A model generated the notes under the pieces. The model was given only the letters and a program-made list of their open reading frames with translations, was not told the DNA's origin and ran no database searches. A stretch of 64,000 bases of DNA from Syntrophorhabdaceae bacterium (GTDB lineage Bacteria; Desulfobacterota; Syntrophorhabdia; Syntrophorhabdales; Syntrophorhabdaceae): NCBI GenBank assembly GCA_036504895.1, contig DASXUJ010000008.1:1-64000 (forward strand), written 5' to 3'. Within the stretch, counting starts at the first letter, position 1. Every line of letters begins with the position of its first letter. Made by a program: the position numbers and the translations under genes. This document shows, piece by piece, positions 26,566 through 37,219 of this stretch.

Positions 26566-26603
26566 GGGGAAGACGTAGAATCCCCTTTTAAAAGGAGTCA
26601 CCA

Positions 26604-28280
26604 ATGATACCGGAAGATCCGCGCAGAAGAAGGGCCTCGGCCCTCCTCGTCATCCTCGCCTGTTCCTGGCTTTTTCTTTTCTTCAACCTTGGAAGCTATT
26701 CCCTCAAGGAGCCCGACGAGGGGCGTTACGCGGAGATCCCCCGGGAGATGGTCGAAGAGGGCGACTATCTGGTTCCCCACCTCAATTATGTCCGCTATTT
26801 CGAAAAGCCCCCTCTCCTTTACTGGGCCGATGCCGCCTCATATAAAATATTCGGCGTGAGCCCGTGGTCCTTCAGGCTTCCCAATGCATTGGCCGCCCTC
26901 CTCACGGTGCTCATGACCTATTTCTTCGTATCCCGTGGTTTCGGCGGGAGGGTGGGCCTCCTCTCCTCCCTCATCCTCCTCACCTCTTTCGGCTTCTTCG
27001 CCATGGCCCATGTGGTCACCATAGATATGCTTTTTACCTTCCTCCTCTTCGCCGCCCTCCTCTTCTTTCACCGCTATTATTTCGAGGGAACGCCCTGCTT
27101 CCTCCTTCTCTTCTACGCCGCCCTCGCCCTCGCCGTGCTCGCCAAGGGGCCGGTGGCCCTCATCCTTATGGGCGCGACAGTGCTCGTATTCCTCTGGTCG
27201 GAAAAAAGGCTCTCCTTTGTCAGGGATATGGCCCGATGGAGAGGCCTTCTTCTCTTCTTCCTCATCGCCGCGCCCTAGTTCGTGCTCATCTGCCTTCGGG
27301 AAAAGGAGTTCTTCCACTTCTTCTTCGTGGACCAGCACCTCCTCAGGTTCCTTACCACGAAGCACAAGCGGTCCGGCCCCCTCTACTATTTTCTGCCCGT
27401 CCTCCTGGGCGGCCTCTTTCCCTGGTCCGTCTTCATCCCCCGGGCTGCCGTCCTTTTGTGGCGGGACAGGGAGGCCAGGCTCTTTCTCCTCTGGTCCGCG
27501 GTCGTCTTCCTCTTCTTCAGCCTCTCGGGTTCGAAGCTCCCTCCTTATATCCTCCCCGCCTTTCCCGCCCTCGCGGTCGTGACGGCGTGCCTTTTCGCAC
27601 GCAAATGGGAAGAGCGGATCCCGCCCAATCGCGAGCTTGTGATCTACGGGGCCCTCTTTTCGTGCCTCGCCCTCGCGGGGGTCGCGTACATGAGCGGGCT
27701 GACCGGCCTCTTTCCGGCTACCCTGCCTGACGGGGCAGCCCTTTCGAAGGCGCTTTGGCCTCTGGCCCTTGTCGTTTCAATCACTTCTTTTGGAGCCCTC
27801 GGGGTCATCTCAATTCGGAAACTGCGCACCTATCGATCGCTCTTCCCCGTCCTCGGGGTCATGAGCCTCGTGATCTTCACGGGTATTATGCTTTATTCCC
27901 ACGTGATCGACGGCTTCAATACCACGAAGACCCTTGCCCGGCACATCGGGGAGGCGGGAAGCCCACACGCCGTGGTCGTCAACTATGGCTCCTTTGACGA
28001 GACCCTCCCTTTCTACCTGAAGAAGGGTACCTTGATCGCCAATTACCGGGGCGAGCTGGAAATGGGCGCTGCCTACGGGGACGCAAAGGGGCGGTTTCTC
28101 GACGAGGAAGGCTTTACCCGTCTTTTCGGATCGGATTGCCCCGTCTTCGTGGTGGTGAAAGAAAAACGTCTCTCCCGGCTCAAGGCAGCGGGAATCGAGG
28201 GCGGGGCCGTGCTCGGCTGTTACGATAAGAGGTGGCTCATCGCCAACAAGGCCGCGGCCGGGGCAGGGTCATTCCACTGA
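26604..28280 (+). pseudogene. ArnT/PMT-like glycosyltransferase 2 interrupted by an amber codon
   Basis: Read through, this is a 558-codon homolog of glycosyltransferase 1: KEPDEGRYAEIPREMVEEGDY carries the catalytic acidic motif, followed by FEKPPLLYWADA and WSFRLPNALAALL. Codon 225 (27276-27278) is TAG. Both sides are in the same frame, and the interrupted motif is AAP-stop-FVLICLRE, where glycosyltransferase 1 has TAPWFLSLW. The lost residue is therefore the conserved Trp (TGG to TAG). A GTG at 27282 could restart the 3' part, but that piece alone would lack the catalytic motif. Possible causes are a genuine recent nonsense mutation, a suppressor tRNA or a sequencing error. The 3' end overlaps the convergent MFS gene by 12 bp. 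Confidence 0.8.
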
Positions 28281-29474
28281 AAGGCCTTTCCCCGGCTCCT
28301 CCCGGGCAAAACCGAAGACCACGAGCGCGGCGAGGGCCATGGCCGCACCGAAAAAGAAGGGCGCCCCGGGACCCATATATTTCCAGAGGAAGCCTGCGGC
28401 GAGCGACGCGGGCAACATGGCGAGGCCGGTCGCGGTCTGGTAGAGGCCGTAGGTCGTGGCCGTCTGGTCTGTTTTGGCATGAAGGGAGATATAGGCCTTT
28501 CCCACGCCCTCCGTAAGGGCCATATAGACGCCATAGAGGGGAAAGAGGACCCAGAGCAGGGCAGGGCTGCGCACAACACCGAAAAGAAAATAGACCACCG
28601 CGAAGAGGGCGAACCCCCAGAGGAGGACCTTTTTCTGCCCCACCCGGTCGGAGACGATGCCTGCGGGCAGGGAACAGACCGCATAGACCGCGTTGAACAG
28701 CGCATAGGCAAGAATGGTGGTGCCGATGGTAAGCCCGAGATTGTGGGCGCGCAGGATAATAAAGGCGTCGGAGCTGTTGCCGAGGGCAAAAAGGGTGCTC
28801 GCGAAGAGAAAGACTTTGAAATTCCGGCTGAGACGGAGGTTTTTGACCTTGAGGAGCGGACGTATCCCGCCTCCATTGTTTCGTACCTCATCCCTCACGA
28901 AAAGAATGAGGAGGAGAACGCCTGCGGCCGCGGGCATGAAGGCGAGATAAAATATGAGGCGGAGACGGCCCTCGAAGGCCCTGAGGAGGAGAAAGGCAAG
29001 GAACGGCCCTATGACCGCGCCCAGGGTGTCGAGGGCCCGGTGGAAGCCGAAGACCCTCCCCCTGTACCGGGGAGCAGACGCGCCCGCAAGAAGCGCGTCC
29101 CGGGCAGAGGTCCTCACGCCTTTGCCGAAGCGGTCGAGGAACCTTCCCCCCAGGACCGTCCCCCATCCCGGGGCGGCGGCGATAATAAGTTTTGAAAGGG
29201 CCGAGACGCCGTATCCCCCTGTCATGAAGGGTTTTCTCCGGCCGGATTTATCGGAAAAGTAACCGGAGAAGAGTCGCAGGAGATTGGCCGTCGATTCCGC
29301 GATGCCCTCGATGAGTCCCACCACGGTCACCGGCGCGGCCAGGACCGTGACGAGAAAGATAGGCACCACGGGATAGACCATCTCCGAGGAGATGTCGTTC
29401 AAAAAACTGACGAGGCTTATGGCAACGATGTTTTTATTGATGCCCCGGAAGAAAGGATGGTCGGACCGCTTCAT
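28269..29474 (-). CDS. Major facilitator superfamily transporter
   Basis: A 401-residue inner-membrane protein with about 12 hydrophobic helices. The MFS loop 2-3 motif appears as SGYFSDKSGRRKPFMTGGY and its C-terminal repeat as GIVSDRVGQKKVLLWGF, showing the two-fold pseudo-symmetry. RFGKGVRTSARDALLAG after the fourth helix is typical of a subgroup of putative drug or metabolite exporters. Substrate unknown. Convergent with, and overlapping by 12 bp, the interrupted glycosyltransferase gene. Confidence 0.85.
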   Translation of the reverse strand: MKRSDHPFFRGINKNIVAISLVSFLNDISSEMVYPVVPIFLVTVLAAPVTVVGLIEGIAESTANLLRLFSGYFSDKSGRRKPFMTGGYGVSALSKLIIAAAPGWGTVLGGRFLDRFGKGVRTSARDALLAGASAPRYRGRVFGFHRALDTLGAVIGPFLAFLLLRAFEGRLRLIFYLAFMPAAAGVLLLILFVRDEVRNNGGGIRPLLKVKNLRLSRNFKVFLFASTLFALGNSSDAFIILRAHNLGLTIGTTILAYALFNAVYAVCSLPAGIVSDRVGQKKVLLWGFALFAVVYFLFGVVRSPALLWVLFPLYGVYMALTEGVGKAYISLHAKTDQTATTYGLYQTATGLAMLPASLAAGFLWKYMGPGAPFFFGAAMALAALVVFGFAREEPGKGLSVE

Positions 29475-29523
29475 GGCTTACCGTACACCACAACGGCAGC
29501 CAAATCAACTGTCGGACCTGGAC

Positions 29524-30873
29524 CTACAGCGCCTTCTGCCTCAAATCCCTCACCGAGTTTTCCAATTCCATGGAAAGGGTTCTCAGCAGCGCCGCGGATC
29601 GGGTGACCCCCTTGGCCGAGCCTGATGTTTCATGGGTCATCAATGCCACCTCTCCGATATCCTTGGCAATTTCGTCCGTGGCGGAGTTCATCTCTTCGAT
29701 GGCCGCGGCAATCCGGTCGACCATGGATTGGAGGGCGGAGGAGCTTCCCGCGATCTCCCGGAGGGCCCCGCCTGCTTCGCCTGAGAGCTCGACCCCCGTC
29801 TTCACGCTTTGGGAGGCGAGCGCCAGGGACTCGACGGCGTTTCCCACGCCCTTTCGAATGGTATCCACCACGTCGCCGATCTCCCGGGTCGACCGGCTCG
29901 TCCCTTCCGCAAGCTTTTTGACTTCGCCCGCGACCACGGCAAATCCCCTGCCCGCCTGACCTGCCCTCGCCGCCTCGATCGCGGCATTAAGGGCGAGAAG
30001 GTTCGTCTGATCGGCGATCTCATTGATCACCCCGAGGATCTCCCCTAATTGCGCCGGGCAGCCCGGTTCTTTCGTTGTTTCGGAGGATTGACCGGCCCTT
30101 CCTGCGCCCTCTTTCTTTTTATCGGTCGATCGCACGGCGCCGCACTGTATCTTATCGACACCCACGGCATCATTCCGGCTTGCCACGATGCGAAGACCAG
30201 GGGTACCGCCTGCCGTGGGGCCCGCCGTCCCGACAGACCCGCGTGCGGGGGCGGTGACGCTCCGGCCGTTGACGACGCCTGCCAGAATTCCCAGCGAGGC
30301 AATGCCCACCACGATGAGGACGATCCTCATGGTCCTGTTACCGCCCAAGATATCCTCGTATTTCGCCTGGACGCCCTGTTCCTCGAATCGGACGATTCCT
30401 TCCGCGCGAGCGATCATTTTCGTGAACACAGGATCGATGGAGAGACTGAAGATCCTTAGAGCGCCGTCCCAGTCAGCCGCCTCCAGGGCGGAACCGAGTC
30501 GAAGGGCCTCTTCTCCCGCGGCCCCGACGGCGATTTTCATCTCCTTTATTTTTTCAAGACCCTCGCGGGAGGTTTCGATTCTCTCCAGCTTCTCCAGGGC
30601 GGCACGCACGAGCGCTCTCTCTTCCGCGAGTCTTGCCACGGGTTGTTTGGTCTTTGTGAGAACCGCCGTGGCCGTTTCCCTCACGATTGCCTGAAGGCTC
30701 ACCTCCACGGTGTGGGCGAGTCTCACTTTTTCGAAGTTGATGTGGGTGATCTGGCGTGCCCGGACATCCGAATCTTCCATATGTTTAAAGCTGATGACAC
30801 ATAGACAGATTATGATAAGAAAGAAAACCGCGTGGCCCGTGGCCTGTCTCTTTCCGATTATCCCATCCTTCAT
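29524..30873 (-). CDS. Methyl-accepting chemotaxis protein with shortened signalling bundle
   Basis: A 449-residue receptor: TM1 (about 12-30), a four-helix periplasmic domain (about 31-180), TM2 (about 182-202), a degenerate HAMP (from about 206: SVTAPARG...[12 protein letters not shown]) and the conserved hairpin tip ([21 protein letters not shown], near 285-305). Only about 30 residues separate HAMP from the tip region, whereas about 150 follow it, so the N-terminal bundle helix is much shorter than its C-terminal partner. The linker is rich in Gly/Pro/Cys ([14 protein letters not shown]), unlike a normal heptad helix. The reading frame is intact, so it may be a decaying or an unusual receptor. 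No che genes lie nearby. Confidence 0.75.
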   Translation of the reverse strand: MKDGIIGKRQATGHAVFFLIIICLCVISFKHMEDSDVRARQITHINFEKVRLAHTVEVSLQAIVRETATAVLTKTKQPVARLAEERALVRAALEKLERIETSREGLEKIKEMKIAVGAAGEEALRLGSALEAADWDGALRIFSLSIDPVFTKMIARAEGIVRFEEQGVQAKYEDILGGNRTMRIVLIVVGIASLGILAGVVNGRSVTAPARGSVGTAGPTAGGTPGLRIVASRNDAVGVDKIQCGAVRSTDKKKEGAGRAGQSSETTKEPGCPAQLGEILGVINEIADQTNLLALNAAIEAARAGQAGRGFAVVAGEVKKLAEGTSRSTREIGDVVDTIRKGVGNAVESLALASQSVKTGVELSGEAGGALREIAGSSSALQSMVDRIAAAIEEMNSATDEIAKDIGEVALMTHETSGSAKGVTRSAALLRTLSMELENSVRDLRQKAL

Positions 30874-30937
30874 TTAATCCTCCGTATCATTTCCCATTTG
30901 TGCTGTCTTTGATCGCAGGCGCCCTTTTGTGTATAGC

Positions 30938-31027
30938 GCGCACCGCGCGCGAGAGGGGGAGGCTCAGTCGGCTTTTGCCGGCTGACCAACAGTAGGCGCC
31001 TTAAGCGGGGGGCGACGCAAGCCCCAT
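30938..31027. repeat. Dispersed variable-stem repeat, copy 5
   Basis: TAGCGCGCACCGCGCGCGAG, GGGGGAGGCTC, an imperfect stem (AGTCGGC / GCCGGCTGA, TTTT loop), extra sequence, then GGGGGGCGACGCAAGCCCC. Same orientation as the 20393 copy. It lies between the chemotaxis receptor gene and the third hybrid kinase gene. Confidence 0.7.
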
Positions 31028-31117
31028 TAATGGAAGATGCGGAGGAGAAGGAGAGCGCTCATCGTTTCAGCGAAGTTCAATGTCGGACCTTCCATTCCAA
31101 TACGACCGAAGCACCGC

Positions 31118-34100
31118 TCATACTTTATCGGAGGAAAGGGGCGAAACTTTAGAATACATATATCCGCCCTTCTTGTCCAGCACCCTCCGGACCGCCTGGG
31201 CCAGCTCCTGCCTGGCGAGGGGTTTCATGAGGAATTCCCTGATGCCGGCCTCTCTTGCGATGTCGGGCGAGACCGTTTCGCTGTGACCGGTGCAGAGGAT
31301 AATCGGAAGGTCGCTTCTGATCCTGAGAAGCAGTTTGACGAGTTGAACCCCGGCCATCCCCGGCATGGCCTGGTCTGTGATGATGAGATCGAAGCGGAAG
31401 GGATCGGAAGAAAAGATCCTTAGGGCCTCCGCGCTGTCAGTCATGGCGGTTACCGTATAACCGAGTCTCTCGAGCATGGCCTGACCCCATTCGGCGAGCA
31501 TCTTTTCGTCGTCCACAAAGAGGATCCTCTCGCGGCCCCCGGCGGCCCGGGGCGCGGACAGATGCTCTTTTTTCACTTCGGCCGGTATCTTGGGGAGAAG
31601 CACCCGGAAGGTGGCGCCCTTACCCGGCGTGCTTTCTACGGTGATGGCGCCCCGGAGGTCCTTCACGATCCCGTAGACTACCGCAAGGCCCATCCCGGTG
31701 CCCTTTCCCACTTCCCGCGTGGTAAAGAAGGGCTCAAAGACCCGTTTCATCACGTGGGGGCTCATTCCGGTCCCGGTATCTTTCACGGTAAGCTGCAGAT
31801 ACTCTCCCGGCGGCATGTCGGTCTCTGCTGCGGACGAGTCCGGCGCGAGGTCGATATCGGTGAGGCCGATCTCCAGCGCTCCTCCCTTTTCCTGCATGGC
31901 TAGGGATGCATTGGCGGCGAGGTTCATGAGTATCTGCTGTATCTCCACCGGGGAGGCGAGGATTGTATCCGACCGTGCCGCGTTGGCAAGGGTGATCTCA
32001 ATCGTGGCAGGTATGGAAGCTCTCAGGAGCCGGACCGTTTCCTTCACGAGAGGAGTAAGGGAGAGGGGGGTTCTCTCATAACTGGTCTTCCGGCTGAACG
32101 CGAGTATCTGCTTCACGAGATCTCTCGCCCTCATCGCCGATTTCAGGACATTCTCGAGGTTTCTTTCTACCTCCGGACGGTCTGCAACATCGTCTAATGC
32201 CATCTCGGTGAAACCGAGGATGGCCGCGAGGATGTTATTGAAGTCATGGGCGATGCCCCCTGCGAGGGTTCCCACTGCCTCCATCTTCTGGGACTGGCGG
32301 AGCTGGTCCTCGGCTTTTGCCCGCTCGGTCATTTCCGTTTCAAGCTTTTCATAGGCCCGGCTCAGTTCGGCCGTCCTCTCCTGAACGCGCTTCTCCAGCT
32401 CGCTATGGGCCTCCTGAAGGGCCTCCTCCGCTTTCTTGCGCTCGGTGATGTCGTGCACCATTCCAGCCGAGCGGATAATCGTGCCGGCCCCATCCCTGAT
32501 ATGCTCGCATTTTTCATGGACAATACGGACTTCGCCATCTGCTTTTCTGATAATCCGGTGCTCGATTTCGTAGCGGTCTCTTCCCTCGCGCAGGGAGCCG
32601 GAATATGCGTCATCCACCGCTGCGCGGTCGTCAGGATGCACCGCATCGAGGAAGGCATCGTAGCTGGCAGCAAACTCCCGGGGCTGCAAACCGAAGATGC
32701 GGAATACCTGATCCGACCACGACAGGTGGTTGTGTACCACATCCAGCTCCCAGCCGCCGAGATTGGCAATCTCCTCCGCCCTGCTCATCCTTTTCTCGCT
32801 TTCCCGAAGCCTGTCCTCTGCCCGCTTGCGTTCGGTGATATCGTGCGCAAGATGGACCGCGCCGATCATTTGGCCCTGGTCGTCGTACAGAGGGGTGGTG
32901 CTGATCATGAAATCGCCTCCGAGGTGGTCGTCATGAACCTCTTCGGTATGTTGCAGGCCGTCCTTGACGGTCCGGGAATGAGGACAGTAATCGGGCGGCT
33001 CCGATAGCCCGTGGACCACCTCGTAACAGTCGAGCCCCACAACTTCTTCGGCCTTTACCCCGAGACGACGCGCCATCGCCTCATTTACACGCTCGATCCG
33101 ATGTTGATTATCGAGGATTGCGATCAGATCCGGTACGCCCGCGAATGTACGCTCCCATGCTTCTTTGGCCCGCAAAAGAGCCTCTTGAGCCGCCTTCCGG
33201 TGGGTGATGTCAAGGCCGGTTGCGATGACGTAGTCTACTTCGCCCGCTTCGCCGATGAGTGCGGTGTTCGACCATGCGATGAAACGCCGCGAGCCGTCTC
33301 TTGCCAGCCAGTGGTTCTCGTGACTATTCGGGAAATCCCCGGCTTTGAGCGCGTTCCACGTTTCGCTGACTCCCGGCAGCTCCTCCGACGGGACAAGGAA
33401 TTCCCAAAAGACCCTCCCCCGCACCTCCGCGGCAGGGTAGCCCGTGGTCTCCTCGCAGGCCCGGTTGAAGCGTGTGATATGTCCCTGTCTATCGAGGACG
33501 ACCACGAGTGCGCCCTCGGTGTCGAGTACCGCAGAGACAAAATCGCGCTCCTTGCGAAGGGCCTCATCGACCTCGCGTCGCCTGTCGTCAGTTTTATTGA
33601 GGGATCTGGCCGTCATCCATATGAGCCAGAGCAGGCAAAATGTATAGGTGACCACCACCAGTACTGCTCCGGCGTCTGCCTGAAAGGCCCCGATTCTTTC
33701 CCCATAAAGTCTCAGCCAGCCAATGAGAAGAGGTATCATCAGGAGACCGGGCAAAAGTCGCCGCGCCATGACGCCGCCCGCATCACCGCCGGTAAATATG
33801 CGCATGAGCCAGGTGTCGGGACGGACGCACAGAATCGCGACACTGAGGGCGCAGAAGGCTACGCCCGTATAGAGCGCTACGGGGACATCATACCATCCGT
33901 GCAGGTACTGGACGCCGAGGAGGTAGCTGACCGGGACCATATAGCTCAACATGGCCACCGGTATCATGAGAGCATGGGCGATATGGGCCGCACGCCGACG
34001 GCCGGTGGCGAGCAGCACCAGGGCGCCTCCGGTAATCAGGAAGAGGATCGCGGTCAAAAGGGCCATCCTGCCGTGGGAGTTCAGGAAAAGATTCAGGAAA

Positions 34101-34450
34101 GGGACATCCCCCAGGGAGGGCTCCTGCCCCGTAATCATTCTGATTGCATAAAGCACGATGGTGAGTAGACCCACCAGGCCTACCAGTATCCCCGGCGCTT
34201 GCCTGGCGAAGGACCCGCGAAGGCTCAATGGACGCCATTGCAGGAAAACCAGCTCCAGCGCGGAAAGGGCCAGACAGATCGCGGTCACGGCTCTGATCGG
34301 GATCCATTGAGATTTGATATTCGTGAACAGCGTGATGCCGAATATCCCGCCCACGAGGGATAATATACTGATCGCAAAAACGATCAGTATCGCCAGCCAT
34401 GCCAGCACCCCCGGGCCACGCGGCATGAACAAAGAGCGCCAGCCCTGCAT
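31118..34450 (-). CDS. Hybrid sensor histidine kinase, third paralog
   Basis: An 1110-residue membrane kinase. Roughly nine hydrophobic helices (residues 12-300) make up an unidentified membrane input region, unrelated at sight to the other two kinases. Three PAS domains follow (about 305-425, 435-550, 560-680); the second has the LDCYEVVHG...DYCPHS motif. Then coiled coil, HisKA with His near 736, HATPase, and receiver with Asp near 1027 ([11 protein letters not shown]). The kinase-receiver module is homologous to the 11.7-18.3 kb pair but more diverged. GAGGGGGAAGCA precedes the ATG. It stands alone on its strand, with a 402-bp gap to the divergent repair operon. Confidence 0.88.
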   Translation of the reverse strand: MQGWRSLFMPRGPGVLAWLAILIVFAISILSLVGGIFGITLFTNIKSQWIPIRAVTAICLALSALELVFLQWRPLSLRGSFARQAPGILVGLVGLLTIVLYAIRMITGQEPSLGDVPFLNLFLNSHGRMALLTAILFLITGGALVLLATGRRRAAHIAHALMIPVAMLSYMVPVSYLLGVQYLHGWYDVPVALYTGVAFCALSVAILCVRPDTWLMRIFTGGDAGGVMARRLLPGLLMIPLLIGWLRLYGERIGAFQADAGAVLVVVTYTFCLLWLIWMTARSLNKTDDRRREVDEALRKERDFVSAVLDTEGALVVVLDRQGHITRFNRACEETTGYPAAEVRGRVFWEFLVPSEELPGVSETWNALKAGDFPNSHENHWLARDGSRRFIAWSNTALIGEAGEVDYVIATGLDITHRKAAQEALLRAKEAWERTFAGVPDLIAILDNQHRIERVNEAMARRLGVKAEEVVGLDCYEVVHGLSEPPDYCPHSRTVKDGLQHTEEVHDDHLGGDFMISTTPLYDDQGQMIGAVHLAHDITERKRAEDRLRESEKRMSRAEEIANLGGWELDVVHNHLSWSDQVFRIFGLQPREFAASYDAFLDAVHPDDRAAVDDAYSGSLREGRDRYEIEHRIIRKADGEVRIVHEKCEHIRDGAGTIIRSAGMVHDITERKKAEEALQEAHSELEKRVQERTAELSRAYEKLETEMTERAKAEDQLRQSQKMEAVGTLAGGIAHDFNNILAAILGFTEMALDDVADRPEVERNLENVLKSAMRARDLVKQILAFSRKTSYERTPLSLTPLVKETVRLLRASIPATIEITLANAARSDTILASPVEIQQILMNLAANASLAMQEKGGALEIGLTDIDLAPDSSAAETDMPPGEYLQLTVKDTGTGMSPHVMKRVFEPFFTTREVGKGTGMGLAVVYGIVKDLRGAITVESTPGKGATFRVLLPKIPAEVKKEHLSAPRAAGGRERILFVDDEKMLAEWGQAMLERLGYTVTAMTDSAEALRIFSSDPFRFDLIITDQAMPGMAGVQLVKLLLRIRSDLPIILCTGHSETVSPDIAREAGIREFLMKPLARQELAQAVRRVLDKKGGYMYSKVSPLSSDKV

Positions 34451-34852
34451 TGCTTCCCCCTCGATCGGAACATGATGAAAACCTTGTTATATCGTGTCTC
34501 ACAGAAACCGTTACGGACCCGGGAGCGTGATATGTGCTCTGAAAGTTCCGCCTCTCTCCCCGGTGCGTGGTCTGCGGATGGTTCGGCACACTGGCAGACC
34601 CGATCGCCCCCTGCCGGGCATCGAACCGCCGCTCGAGCACATAGTATAATCCAGGCCTTCTATCATATCAATAAATGATGTGGCGCATCGAACCAATCAT
34701 TCAGGTCAGGATCAGGCACTGCCGGTCGTGACGGTTACCATGTAGCCGACCAACCCGCAGGTTGTGTCACGGAGGGCACAAAAAAAGCTTGATCAAAGGA
34801 CTCAAGAAACGTTTAACTGTAGCATGAGAATAGAGATATCTTTTGGGGCCCC
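34451..34852. other. Divergent intergenic region, no gene seen
   Basis: About 400 bp between the third hybrid kinase and the mrfA-like gene. It must hold both promoters. A TTGATC at about 34791 followed by a TTAACT-like -10 near 34815 is a weak candidate for the repair genes. I saw no LexA-type inverted repeat. Confidence 0.35.
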
Positions 34853-37219
34853 ATGGCGCACCTGAGCCTGTCCGAATGGCTCGCCCGGGCGGAGAAGGAC
34901 AGGCGCTTCCGGGAGAATGCGACGTCCATCACCCATATCCCCTCATCGGAGGGGAGTTTCGCCGAATACCCTTCCTGGATACACCCCGTGCTTCGCGAGG
35001 TCCTTGTGGAGCGGGGCATCACGAGGCTTTACAGCCACCAGGCGCGCGCGATCGATCTCGTCCGCCGGGGCAGGGACGTGGTGCTCGTGACACCTACCGC
35101 GAGCGGAAAGACCCTCTGTTACAACATCCCCGTCCTGCAGAAGGTCATGGAGGAGCCCGAGACCCGGGCGATCTACCTTTTCCCCACCAAGGCCCTGGCC
35201 AACGACCAGATGACGGAGGTCCATTCCCTCATCGGGCAGCTAAGAGCGAACATCAAGACCTTCACCTATGACGGCGACACTCCCGACGATGCGAGGCAGG
35301 CGATCCGCAAGCAGGGCAACGTGGTGGTCACCAACCCGGATATGCTCCACGCCGGGATTCTCCCCCACCATACGAAATGGCAGAAGCTCTTTTCCAACCT
35401 GAAATATGTGGTGGTCGACGAGCTTCACGTCTACCGAGGGATCTTCGGCAGCAATGTGACCAATGTATTTCGCCGCCTGAGGAGGGTCTGCCGCTTCTAC
35501 GGGCAGGACCCCGTCTTTATCTGCTGCACCGCCACGGTGGCCAATCCGAAGGAGCACGCGGAAGACCTCCTGGAGAAAGAGGTGGTCCTGATCGACGAGA
35601 GCGGCGCCCCGCGCTCGGCCAAGACCTTTATCCTCTATAACCCCCCCATGGTAAACAGGGAGCTCGGGATACGCCAGTCGGCCCTTACCCCTGCGCGAAA
35701 GATGGCGAGCGACCTCATCAGCAACCAGATCCAGACCATTGCCTTCACCACGAGCAGGCTGAATGTGGAGGTCCTCACGAAGTACCTCAAGGACATATTC
35801 AGGGCGAGGATCCCCGGCAAGGACCACTATGTGACCGGATATCGCGGGGGATATCTGCCCAACCTCCGGCGGGAGATCGAAAAGGGCCTCAGGGAGCGCA
35901 CCGTCATGGGGGTGGTAAGCACCAACGCCCTCGAGCTTGGCATCGATATCGGCGACCTCGAGGCGTGCATCATGGTGGGATATCCGGGCTCCATCGCGAG
36001 CACCTGGCAGCAGGCGGGCAGGGCGGGCCGCAGGACCGGGCACAGCCTCGCGATCCTCATCGCGAAGAGCAACCCCATGGACCAGTTCATCGTGGAGAAC
36101 CCGGACTACTTCTTTACCCGGTCCCCGGAGACGTGCCGGGTAAACCCGGACAACCTCCTGATCCTGCTCCACCACATCAAGAGCGCGGCCTTCGAGCTGC
36201 CCTTCGAGGAAGGAGAGCGCTTCGGCAAGGAGGACCTCGTGGAGCTCCTCTCGTACCTCGAGGAAAAGGGCGTGCTCCACCGGGTGGACCAGCGCTGGCA
36301 CTGGGCAGCAGAGAATTATCCCGCCGACGAGGTGAGCCTGAGGACCATCAGCACCGACAACGTGGTGGTCGTCGATACCACGGAGACGGGAAACCACAGG
36401 GTGATCGCCGAGGTAGACTGGGACAGCGCCCACACCACGGTCCACGACGGGGCCATCTACATGGTGGAATCCCAGCAGTACCACGTGGACTCCCTGGACC
36501 TGGAGCGCAAGAAGGCATACGTGAGGAAGGTGGACGTCGATTACTATACGGATGCCATGAACTACACCAGTATCCGCGTCATCGAGGACTTCGATAAAAA
36601 GATGAAGGGCACGGTCATCATCGAGCACGGCGAGGTCCAGGTATCGACGAAAGTAGTGGGCTACAAGAAGATCAAGTTCTATACCTCGGAAAACGTGGGC
36701 TATGGAGACGTGGACCTGCCCGAGAGGCAGATGCATACCACGAGCTATTGGTTTACCATTCCCTGGGACCTGCTGAACGCGTTGCCCCTGACCCGCCTCG
36801 ATATCGTCGACGGCCTCGCGGGGCTTGCCTACTGCCTCCACCACATCTCGGCCATGCTCGTCATGTCCGATATCCGCGACGTCAACTGGTGCATCGGCGA
36901 CAAGAGCGGCGAATGGTTCGTGCGCCGCGGGAGCAACCGCAGGGTCATCACGGCAAGCCCGGGCGAGCCGGAAAACGTGATGGAAAACGCCTATGACCCC
37001 ACGGTCTTTATCTACGACGCCTATCCCGGGGGCATCGGCTTTTCGGAAAACCTCTTCGATCGGCACGACGAGCTTGTCCGCGCCGTCCGCTCCGTCATTA
37101 CCTCATGCCCCTGCGAATCAGGCTGCCCCATGTGCGTGGGCCCTTTGTTGGAAGTGGGGCCTGCGGCCAAGAGCGCGGCGGTCCAGATCCTCGATCTGGC
37201 GCTGATGGATAAAAGATGA
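34853..37219 (+). CDS. mrfA: MrfA-like DEAD/DEAH helicase with Zn-binding C-terminus
   Basis: A 788-residue superfamily 2 DNA helicase. N-terminal motor: YSHQARAIDLV (Q-like), TPTASGKTLCY (Walker A, about 81-91), VVVDELHVYRG (motif II), CCTATVANP (motif III), TNALELGIDIGDLE and QQAGRAGRRTGHSLAI (motif VI). The C-terminal DUF1998-type part ends with a four-Cys cluster CPCESGCPMCVGP (about 750-763), as in Bacillus MrfA/YprA and Hrq1 helicases, which act in repair of mitomycin-type DNA crosslinks. The downstream gene overlaps by 4 bp and encodes the matching nuclease, giving strong contextual support. Confidence 0.85.
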   Translation: MAHLSLSEWLARAEKDRRFRENATSITHIPSSEGSFAEYPSWIHPVLREVLVERGITRLYSHQARAIDLVRRGRDVVLVTPTASGKTLCYNIPVLQKVMEEPETRAIYLFPTKALANDQMTEVHSLIGQLRANIKTFTYDGDTPDDARQAIRKQGNVVVTNPDMLHAGILPHHTKWQKLFSNLKYVVVDELHVYRGIFGSNVTNVFRRLRRVCRFYGQDPVFICCTATVANPKEHAEDLLEKEVVLIDESGAPRSAKTFILYNPPMVNRELGIRQSALTPARKMASDLISNQIQTIAFTTSRLNVEVLTKYLKDIFRARIPGKDHYVTGYRGGYLPNLRREIEKGLRERTVMGVVSTNALELGIDIGDLEACIMVGYPGSIASTWQQAGRAGRRTGHSLAILIAKSNPMDQFIVENPDYFFTRSPETCRVNPDNLLILLHHIKSAAFELPFEEGERFGKEDLVELLSYLEEKGVLHRVDQRWHWAAENYPADEVSLRTISTDNVVVVDTTETGNHRVIAEVDWDSAHTTVHDGAIYMVESQQYHVDSLDLERKKAYVRKVDVDYYTDAMNYTSIRVIEDFDKKMKGTVIIEHGEVQVSTKVVGYKKIKFYTSENVGYGDVDLPERQMHTTSYWFTIPWDLLNALPLTRLDIVDGLAGLAYCLHHISAMLVMSDIRDVNWCIGDKSGEWFVRRGSNRRVITASPGEPENVMENAYDPTVFIYDAYPGGIGFSENLFDRHDELVRAVRSVITSCPCESGCPMCVGPLLEVGPAAKSAAVQILDLALMDKR

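Noticed and set aside
27276-27278. UAG recoding as pyrrolysine in glycosyltransferase 2
   Set aside because: The aligned residue in the paralog is Trp (PWF), which a single TGG-to-TAG change explains, and no pyl genes are visible.
35240-37066. 608-codon open frame antisense to the mrfA-like helicase
   Set aside because: No recognisable motif; shadow of a strongly conserved sense helicase.
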